In this document: positions 6,112 to 13,155 of the stretch, in pieces
Position numbering within the stretch: position 1 is the stretch's first letter
How the letters are laid out: each line of letters starts with the position of its first letter
Assembly (NCBI GenBank): GCA_030066245.1
Contig: JASJBY010000129.1
Coordinates: 1-13,155 of the forward strand
Length of the DNA stretch: 13,155 nucleotides
Direction of reading: 5' to 3'
DNA from: Gammaproteobacteria bacterium
GTDB lineage: Bacteria; Pseudomonadota; Gammaproteobacteria; JAABTG01
Notes under the pieces: generated by a model
Seen by the model: only the letters and a program-made list of their open reading frames with translations
Database searches by the model: none
Told to the model about the DNA's origin: nothing
Position numbers and translations under genes: made by a program

Positions 6112-6957
6112 GTGAGTACACAGCTGTTGATTTACGAACGGGCAGTGCAGGTGAACAAGAATCGGCACTTGGAGTGGTCGGTCAAGACGGGCACGGACTA
6201 CGCATTTGTTCGGCACGTTAACTCGGTGCCATTGATGGCGGTGGAGTTCCCGAATGCAGCGACCGAGTATGCCATCGTTTTTGCGGGTACGGAGGAAGCG
6301 GTGATGCCGACAATCATCCTGGGGGTGCATGACAAGGAGAACCTGTACGTGACGGAGGCGGGAGGCTGGGAGGCAAAGTACATCCCGGCTTTTGTGAGGC
6401 GCTACCCCTTCGTGTTTTCCAGCAGCGATGATGGCAAAACGTTCATGCTCTGCATTGACGAGGAGTATGCGGGCTGCAATCAAGACGGTCGCGGGGAGCG
6501 GCTGTTCGATGCCGAGGGCGAGCGAACACAATACCTCGAGGGCGTGCTGAAGTTTCTAAAAGACTATCAGGCTCAGTTCCGGCGCACGCAGATCTTCTGC
6601 GATAAGCTCAAGAAGCTGGACCTGCTTGAGCCTATGCAGGCCCAGTTCACGCTTGGTACAACCGGCGAGCATACGTCGTTGTCGGGCTTCATGGCTGTGA
6701 AACGAGAGCGGCTGAAGGCGCTCTCGGGTGAGCAGCTTAGCGAGTTAGCGCAGTCGGACGAGCTGGAACTGGTCTACCTTCACCTGCAGTCTATGCACAA
6801 CCTCTCCGTGGTCGCGCAACGGGCGGCGACGCAAGCGCAGGAGGCGGAAGTGAAGCCGCAGACAGGGTCCGCCGTGGCGGCGAATGGGAAGAACCAATCA
6901 GGCGACGACGGTGAGCCAGACGAAGGGAATGCTTCCCCAGGCGAGAGTCTTCATTAG
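6112..6957 (+). CDS. SapC-family protein
   Basis: This 281-residue protein is of the SapC family, named after SapC of the Campylobacter fetus S-layer locus; its molecular role is unknown. Conserved family stretches are FVRHVNSVPLMAVEFPNAAT (about residues 32-51), then PTIILGVHDKENLYVTEAGG. These are followed by KYIPAFVRRYPFVFS, and by FTLGTTGEHTSLSGFMAVKR and ERLKAL in the C-terminal third. The last 40 or so residues are a hydrophilic, probably disordered tail. No signal peptide or membrane segment is seen, so it is probably cytoplasmic. The start is GTG, chosen because GGAGG lies 10 nt upstream; the nearby ATG at 6095 stops after four codons. A 447-bp gap separates it from the giant protein gene, so the two probably have separate promoters. 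I give no gene symbol because orthology to sapC is not shown. Confidence 0.88.
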   Translation: MSTQLLIYERAVQVNKNRHLEWSVKTGTDYAFVRHVNSVPLMAVEFPNAATEYAIVFAGTEEAVMPTIILGVHDKENLYVTEAGGWEAKYIPAFVRRYPFVFSSSDDGKTFMLCIDEEYAGCNQDGRGERLFDAEGERTQYLEGVLKFLKDYQAQFRRTQIFCDKLKKLDLLEPMQAQFTLGTTGEHTSLSGFMAVKRERLKALSGEQLSELAQSDELELVYLHLQSMHNLSVVAQRAATQAQEAEVKPQTGSAVAANGKNQSGDDGEPDEGNASPGESLH

Positions 6958-7046
6958 ACCGACCCGCCCTGTAGCCACGCGGATTTCCTTGGCTCCTCGC
7001 TGCGCAGAAAAATGGAGGCATAACTGAGGGGGCGCGGCGGGCGCTC

Positions 7047-7075
7047 GTGACTCTTCGCAGATATACCCGTATAAT
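7047..7075 (+). promoter_or_regulatory. probable promoter of the giant protein gene
   Basis: A perfect TATAAT (7070-7075) is preceded after 17 bp by GTGACT (7047-7052, 4 of 6 matches to TTGACA). If used, it gives an untranslated leader of about 320 nt before the giant gene's ATG. The surrounding 7061-7240 segment is much more AT-rich than the rest of the window. Confidence 0.55.
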
Positions 7076-7207
7076 TTATAAGTGTAAAGAAGGCGGTCTT
7101 GCGTATGCTTGGAAGGCAGTCTGTTGGATTAGCACTTGGATTGGGAGATATCGTAGACGATCGAAGTTAAGTTTTTGTTAAATAAACAAGATATCAAGAT
7201 AAGAACA

Positions 7208-7233
7208 ACTAGCGCAGAAAACTAGCGCAGAAA
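7208..7233. repeat. 13-bp perfect tandem duplication
   Basis: ACTAGCGCAGAAA occurs twice with no spacer (7208-7220 and 7221-7233). A related GCGCAGAAAAA occurs at 7002-7012. This could be a duplicated protein-binding site or a slippage product; the sequence alone does not decide. Confidence 0.8.
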
Positions 7234-7282
7234 AAAACGGCGGAAAGGTGTCCTAGTGATCGTTTCCGCGAACGGGCTTAAT

Positions 7283-7315
7283 TGTACAGCGTTCCTCGGG
7301 AACGTTCGCTGTGCA
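7283..7315 (+). promoter_or_regulatory. leader hairpin 1
   Basis: The inner stem CGTTCC (7290-7295) / GGAACG (7299-7304) closes a 3-nt loop TCG. Outer arms TGTACAGCG (7283-7291) and CGCTGTGCA (7307-7315) also match, with one G-U pair. The two pairings share 2 nt, so the fold may be one long bulged stem. No T run follows, so it is not an intrinsic terminator. Confidence 0.55.
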
Positions 7316-7333
7316 GCGCACCATAGGCCGGGA

Positions 7334-7363
7334 CCATTGTGGGGGTGTTTCGCCCCGCAATGG
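7334..7363 (+). promoter_or_regulatory. leader hairpin 2, just upstream of the ribosome-binding site
   Basis: CCATTGTGGGG (7334-7344) pairs with CCCCGCAATGG (7353-7363): ten Watson-Crick pairs and one G-U around an 8-nt loop. It ends 27 nt before AGGAGG. Lacking a following T run, it is more likely to affect translation or mRNA stability than to end transcription. Confidence 0.6.
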
Positions 7364-7404
7364 AATAGCTATCACGCCTCAAGGATGAAGAGGAGGTAGT
7401 GGCA

Positions 7405-10400
7405 ATGGCTCACCCGTTCGCGTGCTCACGAACCAAGCAGATGCCCTTGTGGCTGTCTGCTCTAAGCCCCCTGTCAGCTGTCGCCAACAGGCTTTGCGAA
7501 AGGCGTCCGCGGGAGGGGGCGCCGATTCCTGGCAGGGGTTTCACGCCCCTGCGAAAGGTTGTTTTCGAGTCTCTGGAGCCGCGACTCCTACTCTCTGCGG
7601 ACTTGTCATTCACCGCGCTCACGGCGAGCGACCTGAGTCTGAGGCAGCAGACCGTTAATGGCGTTGAGTACCTGGAAATTGTCAACAATGATGCCACTGA
7701 TCCAGCCGAAAGCGTCGTCGCCAGCCAGGCTCTAGATGACACGAGCGCCGTATTCATCACCGGCTCGGCGGAGGCCGACAGGGTCACGGTCGACCTGGCG
7801 AGCTTCGACGATGCTTTCCTCGTCCCCATCACGGTCACGGACCCGACTGCTGGCGACGGACGGTCGCTGGCAGATGCTCTGGGCATAATCCGGGCAGACA
7901 GCACCTGGCAGCTCAACGGCCTGGACGCAGGCGTGGTCGAGGCTATCGTCTTCAGCGGTATTGAAAACCTGGTCGGTGGCAGCGGCAGTAACACCTTTAT
8001 CTTCGAAGACGGCGCGATGCTCTCTGGAAGCCTGTCCGGTGGCGAAGCGGGCAGCGCTACCCTCGACTTTTCCAGGTCTTCGTCAAACCTGAAGTTTACC
8101 CTCTCTGCGGATGACAGCGTCGCGGTGACCAACGAGGCCGGGACCATCACCTACGGTGAGGGTACCGGTATCAACAACCTCATCGGTGGCAGCGGCGACA
8201 ACAGTTTCGTGTTCGGAGACGGTGCGGTTCTCGAAGGGACTATCGACGGCGGGCCTGGCGGAAGCAACCTCCTCGATTATTCGGCATTCAGCGATGCCAA
8301 TGTGTATGTCGACATGCTGACGCCAGGCGCCGACGAGACCACCGGCTCGGCATCGAACACCGATGGTATCAGCCGGATCCAGCATGTCATCGGCACTGCC
8401 GGAAACGATCGGATATTCGGCAACGACGAGGATAACCGACTGATCGGCGGTGGCGGGGACGACACTCTGAGCGGCGCTGGTGGTAGCGACATCGTCGATG
8501 GCGGCGACGGAGACGACAACCTGTCAGGTGGCAGCGAAGCCGATTGGGTCATCGGTGGCGACGGCAACGATCTCCTCGTAGAAGAACTGAACGCGGGCTC
8601 GGTGGTTCTGGAGGATGCTTCCCTAACCGCAGATGGCGTGACCGACAGCCTTTCCGGCATTGAGGCTGTAGTACTCACGGGTGGTGAAGGAGACAACCGG
8701 CTTGATGCGTCCAGTTTTACGCTCGGCACCGTCGCTCTCGATGGCAGTGCTGGCGACGATACGCTGATCGGCAGCTCCGGGGATGACCGTCTCTCCGGCG
8801 GGGAAGGGATTGACAAGATCACCGGAGGTGGCGGCACCGATACTTTGGTCGAGACCCGCGACGCCGACTTCACCCTGTCCAATACGCAGCTGATGACTGG
8901 CACCGAGATCGATGCCTTGACAGGCATCACCCGCGCCGAGCTCACTGGCGGCGAGAGCGGTAACACCATCGATGCCTCTGCGTTTACCGCAGGCAATGTG
9001 GTTCTCGATGGTGGCGCAGGGGATGACGTCCTCAAGGGGGGCTCGGGCGACGATACCCTCACCGGTGGTGAGGGTATCGACGCTGTCGACGGTGGCTTGG
9101 GGACGGATACCCTGCTGGAAGGTGGTGACGGTCGGTTTATCCTGACTGACGGCTCGCTCGACATGGGTGAGGGGACGGACGAGGAGGTTACTCTACGCTT
9201 GGACCATGCGGACACTGGCGGCACCTTAACGGGCGGCACCTTTACGCTGACCTTCGAGGGGGAGACCACCATTCCCATCGCCCATGACGCCGACGCGCAG
9301 ACCCTGAAACAGGCGCTGAGCTTGTTACCGGGGATTGCGAGCCAGGATATCTCGGTTAAGCGGGGTCGCGTACCGCTGGCGACAACCGCTGCGCTGTCCG
9401 ACTTAAACGATGGGGCGGGTGTTTCGACGGTCAGAGGTGATGACCTGCGAATCACCTTGACCGACGGTACCACTGAGGTCGACATTGATTTGAGCGAAGC
9501 GGTGATTATTCGAGATGTTTTGGACACCATTACCGCGGCCGACGCCAGACTCAGTGCCACCCTCAACGAAGCCAGGACGGCAATCAATATCAGGGACAGC
9601 CGCAACGACGGCAAGCCTATTGTCACCAGCGCCCTGAACGATTCCAGCGCTGCTGAGGATCTCGGCATCCTGGGCAGCGGGTATGGTGCGACGTTGCTGG
9701 GTGACGTCCTCACTCATGAGATGGGTCCCTGGATCATCACTTTTGGCGTCAATCAGGGCGGTAGGGATGTGGCTGACATCAGTGTCGATGGCAGTGGCCT
9801 GATAGGAGCTTCCATCACCGCGGAGATTAACCAAGGGGCAGAGGGTTTCAACAATCTTAACAGCGTTGAAAACGGGAGGTTGACCGGCGGCATCAGCGGC
9901 AACCTGATGGACGCCTCCGCCTTCAGCGGCACCGCCATCCTTTCTGGCTCAGGGGGCGACGATACGCTGGTTGGCGGTGCCGGCCCTGATGAGCTCTACG
10001 GCGAGGAAGGCAATGACCAACTGAGCTCCGGGCTGGGTGATGACCGTGTCAGCGGTGGTGAAGGGATCGATTTGCTGATCGAAACGCGTGATGCAGCGAG
10101 CATCACCCTGACCAACACTCAGCTGCTTATGGATGGCGAGGTCGATACGACCAGCGGAATCGAACAGGCCGAACTCACCGGTGGGTCGAGCGCCAACGTC
10201 ATCGATGCGTCCGGCTTCACAGGTCTGTCCGCAGATACGCCCCGGGACTATCTGAACAACGGCGCCGGGGTGCGAACCACCGACATCTCCTCTACAAATC
10301 TGACCGGGTTGGAGGCATCGACACCCCTGGCCGCATTGAACGCCGGTGAAGGGGTCGACATCGTCGACGGCCATGACCTGCAGGTGACCTTGCGCGACGG

Positions 10401-13155
10401 CACGTCGGTCAACATTGACTTGAGCGGGGCGGAGACCATCAAGGATGTCATCGATGCGATGACGGACCAGGCGTCCAGCCTGATCGTTACCCTCAATGCC
10501 GACGGCAGCGGTTTGAAGATTATCGATGCGACAACCGGTTCAGGCGATGTCCGCGTATCGGCGTCGAACGCTTCCGGTGCGGCGGAAGATCTCGGTATTC
10601 TTGGTGCCGGGAGTGGCGATACCCTCTACGGGACGCCGTTCGTAGGTGTCTCAGGGGACATCCGGGTTCTGCTCTCCGATAGCACCGAGATCGACATCGA
10701 CCTTAGCCGAACTGAGACCGTTCAGGATATTCTCGATGCCATTACAGCTGCCCACGAGGATCTTGCAGCTGAGCTGAACGTAACCAGCACCGGTATCGAT
10801 ATTCTCGATGCTTCCGGCGGCAGTGCAACCGTGCGTGTGACGGCCCTGAACGACTCCCGTGCTGCCGAGGATCTGGGGTTGAGCGACGGCATTGGCTCGG
10901 CAGCTGGGTTGCAGGGTCAGGCAATTATTGCGGGCCGCGTCATTCTAGACGGCGACGAAGGGGCGGACACCCTGATTGCCACCAGCGGCGAGGATACACT
11001 CACAGGCGGCGGTGGCGCCGACATCATCATCGGTGGCGATAGTACGGACAAACTGATCGAGACCCGCGCCTCTTCGGACGATTTTACGCTCACCGACGCC
11101 ACCCTGGTAATCGCTTCGGAAGGCACTGATGACTTGAGTGGCATCGAGCTGGCCACCTTGACCGGAGGCGCCGGCGCCCAGACTATCGACGCATCCGGGT
11201 TCTCCGGAGAGACTGTCCTGACAAGCGGTGGCGGGACTGACACCCTCAGAGGTGGAGCCGCCGATGATATCTTCCGGGTTGATGTCTCGAATCTGACTCC
11301 GGGAGATACGGTGACAATCGCTCCCGGTGGTGGCAGCGACAACGAAGTGGTTATTCTGGGCACCGGCGGCTACGTGTCCCAGGCCGATCTTGAGTGGATT
11401 GACTTTGAGCCGGCCGCCGGGGGGCTACAGCGCACCTTGACGAACCAACCGACCCAGACCAGGATGGCCGCCGGAGGCACGCAGCTGATTTTTGAAGACG
11501 AAGCGACCCTGACCATTCTGGATGATCTCAGCACAAGCGGGATGGACATCGGGTTCCGGGCCGAAACGATCAACGTGCTGGGTGCGACCATCCGCACCGA
11601 CCATGCGACCGCGGCAGGCAATATCTCCATCGAAGCCGAGCATGTCACCATCGGTGAGCAGGCCATATTGAGTGCGGTCACCACCTCCGGGGATGGCGAT
11701 GACGGCGACATCGAAATCAGCGCCTCCGATGTGTTCAAGGATTTTACCGCCCTCGGTTTCGCCAACGTCGATTACAACGCGGCGGATATCACCATCGGGA
11801 ACGCGACGATTACCGGCGGTGATGTCACTATCAATGCAAGTGCCGAGGCCAAAGATTATGACATTGATTTCGGCAAAAGCCTCGTCGGCGACAAGCTGGG
11901 AACCGTGGCCAGAGATGTTCTCGACAAGCTGGAAGGCCTTTCGTTTATCGGCGGCGTTTCGATCGCGACTTCAAGAGCAACCATCGAAATTGAGGAAGAT
12001 GCGGTAGTCAACGCTGCGGATTTCATCGCACATTCAAAAACGGTTGTCGATGTCAAGGCAGAGCGAAAGGGCGCTTTTCTCAGTGTCGCCGTTGGTATAG
12101 GCAGCGCAACCTCAGAGGTAATTATCGACGGAACCATTACCACCACCGGTAGCTTGACGGTGCGCGCAACCGGTGACAATACGGTTAATGTCGTTGCTGA
12201 GGGGAAGAAATCCTATGACGCGGCAGTTGCCGTCTCGGTCCTCGATTCAGATGTCACGGCTTACGTCACTGATAAGGCGAAGCTGACAGTCGGCAACGAC
12301 TTGTTTGTGATGGGCGACACCGTCGACCACAACCGCACCAAGGCTGAGTCGAAACCTGGAAAAGACGACAAGCTGGCAATCGCCGCCGCGATCAGTGTAG
12401 AGCATGGTGACACGCGGGCCTTTCTGGACGGTGTAGCCGACGTCGGCGGCGATGTGAGTATCGATGCCCTACAGAAGAAGGAGGCAATCCAGCCAGATGA
12501 CCAAAACGGCGTGGAGGCCGAGGCTGGGGTCGGTGAGAGCTCTGAGAAAGACGAGAGCAATAAGAAATCTGACGACAAAGAGACCGAAAAGGACAAGGAA
12601 AACCTACCGTTCGTTAAGAAGATACAGGACAAGGTCAAGGACAGCGTTCTCAATACTCTAAAGAAGAACGAAACACTGAAAGGTCTCATCGAATCACCCA
12701 CCACAAACAAGGTCGATTTCGGCGCCGCAGTCGCGGTCGTGGTGGATATCAACAACACCGAAGCCCGAATCGGCGATGGCGTGACAGATGATGGCAGCAA
12801 GTCCGCCGATATCGAAGCCGATGGGGCTATCAGCGTCAACGCCCAGACGGAGAACCGTCCGTCGCTCAAGGCCAGCTCGGCCATAAAAAACGAAACCACG
12901 TCGAAAGACAAGGCGCAGTCGACAGCGAAGTTCGGCGGCTCAGTGGCTGTCGGCGTCGGCGTGTATAACGATAACGCGGATGCTTACATCTCGGGAGATG
13001 CCGCGGTCGATGCCAAGGAGCAAGTGTCTGTCAGGGCGCAGACCCTGAATCGAATCGATCCTCTGGAACTCTGGGGAGCCAATCTGATCTCGCCATTCCT
13101 TTCCAAGAATACTACCCCCACTCATAGTACGGACGCTGAAGGGCTTTCAACGGTC
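7405..13155 (+). CDS. giant LEPR-XLL / RTX repeat exoprotein, N-terminal 1,917 residues
   Basis: A continuous frame runs from ATG 7405 (AGGAGG 8 nt upstream) past the right edge without a stop. An N-terminal region of about 50 residues precedes the LEPR-XLL motif VFESLEPRLLLSADL (53-67), which marks very large proteins thought to be exported or surface-bound. Residues about 330-390 are a first RTX block of GGxGxDxLx repeats, which bind calcium. Residues 390-1291 hold five copies of a module with more RTX units; copies 3 and 4 contain large inserts with flagellin-IN-like repeats. Residues about 1291-1917 lack RTX and look like a beta-solenoid, with six imperfect repeats and a charged linker (about 1690-1760, Lys/Glu/Asp-rich). 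Cys occurs only at 7 and 31 in my translation, as expected for an extracellular giant. The function is probably adhesin or surface layer. Export by type I secretion is possible because of the RTX repeats, but the C-terminus is unseen. Confidence 0.9.
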   Translation, partial: MAHPFACSRTKQMPLWLSALSPLSAVANRLCERRPREGAPIPGRGFTPLRKVVFESLEPRLLLSADLSFTALTASDLSLRQQTVNGVEYLEIVNNDATDPAESVVASQALDDTSAVFITGSAEADRVTVDLASFDDAFLVPITVTDPTAGDGRSLADALGIIRADSTWQLNGLDAGVVEAIVFSGIENLVGGSGSNTFIFEDGAMLSGSLSGGEAGSATLDFSRSSSNLKFTLSADDSVAVTNEAGTITYGEGTGINNLIGGSGDNSFVFGDGAVLEGTIDGGPGGSNLLDYSAFSDANVYVDMLTPGADETTGSASNTDGISRIQHVIGTAGNDRIFGNDEDNRLIGGGGDDTLSGAGGSDIVDGGDGDDNLSGGSEADWVIGGDGNDLLVEELNAGSVVLEDASLTADGVTDSLSGIEAVVLTGGEGDNRLDASSFTLGTVALDGSAGDDTLIGSSGDDRLSGGEGIDKITGGGGTDTLVETRDADFTLSNTQLMTGTEIDALTGITRAELTGGESGNTIDASAFTAGNVVLDGGAGDDVLKGGSGDDTLTGGEGIDAVDGGLGTDTLLEGGDGRFILTDGSLDMGEGTDEEVTLRLDHADTGGTLTGGTFTLTFEGETTIPIAHDADAQTLKQALSLLPGIASQDISVKRGRVPLATTAALSDLNDGAGVSTVRGDDLRITLTDGTTEVDIDLSEAVIIRDVLDTITAADARLSATLNEARTAINIRDSRNDGKPIVTSALNDSSAAEDLGILGSGYGATLLGDVLTHEMGPWIITFGVNQGGRDVADISVDGSGLIGASITAEINQGAEGFNNLNSVENGRLTGGISGNLMDASAFSGTAILSGSGGDDTLVGGAGPDELYGEEGNDQLSSGLGDDRVSGGEGIDLLIETRDAASITLTNTQLLMDGEVDTTSGIEQAELTGGSSANVIDASGFTGLSADTPRDYLNNGAGVRTTDISSTNLTGLEASTPLAALNAGEGVDIVDGHDLQVTLRDGTSVNIDLSGAETIKDVIDAMTDQASSLIVTLNADGSGLKIIDATTGSGDVRVSASNASGAAEDLGILGAGSGDTLYGTPFVGVSGDIRVLLSDSTEIDIDLSRTETVQDILDAITAAHEDLAAELNVTSTGIDILDASGGSATVRVTALNDSRAAEDLGLSDGIGSAAGLQGQAIIAGRVILDGDEGADTLIATSGEDTLTGGGGADIIIGGDSTDKLIETRASSDDFTLTDATLVIASEGTDDLSGIELATLTGGAGAQTIDASGFSGETVLTSGGGTDTLRGGAADDIFRVDVSNLTPGDTVTIAPGGGSDNEVVILGTGGYVSQADLEWIDFEPAAGGLQRTLTNQPTQTRMAAGGTQLIFEDEATLTILDDLSTSGMDIGFRAETINVLGATIRTDHATAAGNISIEAEHVTIGEQAILSAVTTSGDGDDGDIEISASDVFKDFTALGFANVDYNAADITIGNATITGGDVTINASAEAKDYDIDFGKSLVGDKLGTVARDVLDKLEGLSFIGGVSIATSRATIEIEEDAVVNAADFIAHSKTVVDVKAERKGAFLSVAVGIGSATSEVIIDGTITTTGSLTVRATGDNTVNVVAEGKKSYDAAVAVSVLDSDVTAYVTDKAKLTVGNDLFVMGDTVDHNRTKAESKPGKDDKLAIAAAISVEHGDTRAFLDGVADVGGDVSIDALQKKEAIQPDDQNGVEAEAGVGESSEKDESNKKSDDKETEKDKENLPFVKKIQDKVKDSVLNTLKKNETLKGLIESPTTNKVDFGAAVAVVVDINNTEARIGDGVTDDGSKSADIEADGAISVNAQTENRPSLKASSAIKNETTSKDKAQSTAKFGGSVAVGVGVYNDNADAYISGDAAVDAKEQVSVRAQTLNRIDPLELWGANLISPFLSKNTTPTHSTDAEGLSTV
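9217..9681 (+). repeat. insert in module 3: GGTFTLTF repeat plus flagellin-IN-like repeat A
   Basis: Residues about 605-654 show GGTFTLTFEGETTIPIAHDA, then TLKQALSLLPGI, a repeat type I know from giant bacterial exoproteins. Residues 658-759 follow with LSDLNDGAGVSTVRGDDLRI, TLTDGTTEVDIDLSEA, DVLDTI and SAAEDLGILGSG. This resembles the flagellin hook IN motif family and matches copies B and C in module 4. It is noncatalytic and probably structural. Confidence 0.65.
10225..10890 (+). repeat. insert in module 4: truncated copy plus flagellin-IN-like repeats B and C
   Basis: Residues 941-969 hold only the start of a repeat (DTPRDYLNNGAGVRTTDI). Copy B (975-1071) is complete, from LAALNAGEGVDIVDGHDL to GAAEDLGILGAGSGDTLYG. 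Copy C (about 1085-1162) lacks the LNxGxGV head: GDIRVLLSDSTEIDIDLS, TVQDILDAITAAHEDL, RAAEDLGLSDG. The module's DASGFTG and VILDGDEGAD halves lie on either side, so the insert splits a module. Confidence 0.65.
11935..13080 (+). repeat. six-copy beta-solenoid-like repeat in the giant protein
   Basis: Units begin near 11935, 12070, 12211, 12370, 12709 and 12928. Each opens with a hydrophobic, Gly/Ala/Val-rich strand and a short acidic turn, for example SYDAAVAVSVLDSDVTAYVT, KVDFGAAVAVVVDINNTEAR and KFGGSVAVGVGVYNDNADAY. A second strand of the V.AGG.V.V.A type follows in each. Spacing is 45-53 residues for the first three. Between units 4 and 5 lies a charged linker. Alternating hydrophobic residues suggest parallel beta-helix coils. 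Confidence 0.6.

Larger units (their letters stand above)
7083..7404 (+). other. long structured leader upstream of the giant protein gene
   Basis: No gene is seen. A 12-bp interrupted palindrome ATCGT-AG-ACGAT lies at 7150-7161 and could be an operator. GCGGAAA (7240-7246) pairs with TTTCCGC (7263-7269). Two stronger hairpins follow, at 7283-7315 and 7334-7363, listed separately. AGGAGG (7391-7396) is a strong ribosome-binding site 8 nt before the ATG. I find no match to a riboswitch family that I know by sequence, including the c-di-GMP classes. Confidence 0.5.
8572..11277 (+). repeat. five-copy RTX-containing module in the giant protein
   Basis: Modules begin near 8572, 8845, 9112, 10075 and 11053. 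The core (about 90 residues) reads roughly L-V/I-E-T-R-D, then TLTNTQL, GI..AELTGG, a DASxF motif (such as IDASAFTAG), V-L-D-G, and finally RTX units such as GGAGDDVLKGGSGDDTLTGG. Copies 1 and 2 are 91 and 89 residues. Copies 3 and 4 are 321 and 326 residues because of inserts. Copy 5 is short (about 75) and loses its RTX units into the next region. Copy boundaries are by eye. Confidence 0.8.

Noticed and set aside
7175..7203. Second promoter (TTGTTA ... GATAAG)
   Set aside because: The -10 match is poor; it is not supported beyond AT-richness.
7083..7404. c-di-GMP riboswitch in the leader
   Set aside because: The conserved GEMM sequence blocks are not visible; the hairpins alone are not evidence for this class.
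8277..9713. 478-codon minus-strand Ser/Pro-rich frame
   Set aside because: It is the reverse of RTX repeat codons; the repetitive Ser/Pro/Val pattern is a by-product of GGxGxD coding DNA.
8392..11277. CRISPR-like array from repeated DNA
   Set aside because: The repeats are in-frame RTX codons of varied sequence and spacing, without identical repeats or unique spacers.
11672..12007. 111-codon plus-strand frame inside the giant gene
   Set aside because: It is out of frame with the giant protein, which continues through it with clear repeats.

Overview
The window is about 13 kb of fairly GC-rich DNA, probably from a gammaproteobacterium. The GluRS and GlnRS proteins look like those of E. coli and pseudomonads. 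gltX next to tRNA-Ala(GGC) and tRNA-Glu(TTC) is, from memory, also seen in pseudomonads, and tRNA-Val(CAC) and IS66/ISAs1 elements fit this group. I cannot name the genus. A halophilic or sulfur-oxidising lineage is a guess from the style of the giant acidic RTX protein.

Layout. (1) Positions 1-1317 hold the tnpA side of an IS66-family insertion sequence on the minus strand: tnpA, tnpB and the start of tnpC, with one terminal inverted repeat. It ends 19 bp past the 3' end of a tRNA gene. (2) Positions 1337-4888 are a translation cluster. tRNA-Val(CAC) runs on the minus strand, divergent from gltX, then glnS, tRNA-Ala(GGC) and tRNA-Glu(TTC) on the plus strand. Promoters can be read for tRNA-Val and tRNA-Ala (both TTGACG, 17-bp spacer, TAGA-type -10), with a weaker one for gltX. 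A terminator-like hairpin lies between tRNA-Ala and tRNA-Glu. (3) Positions 4889-6111 are a decayed zone: an ISAs1-family transposase remnant with a missing centre and an internal stop, short inverted repeats, and no gene I can defend. (4) Positions 6112-13155 are an accessory or surface-protein region: a SapC-family gene, a 447-bp intergenic stretch with a consensus -10 promoter and several hairpins, and the first 1,917 codons of a giant exoprotein that runs off the right edge.

The giant protein is the most interesting object. It starts with a LEPR-XLL domain and carries RTX calcium-binding repeats. A module of about 90 residues occurs five times. Two copies are enlarged by about 230-240 residues each, by inserts at two different points in the module, and the inserts hold flagellin-IN-like repeats. 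The rest is a six-copy beta-solenoid-like repeat broken by a Lys/Glu/Asp-rich linker. In Campylobacter fetus, SapC belongs to the locus that exports S-layer proteins by type I secretion, so SapC next to an RTX-bearing giant suggests a shared surface or export role. That link is inference. No secretion ATPase, membrane-fusion protein or TolC gene is visible here.
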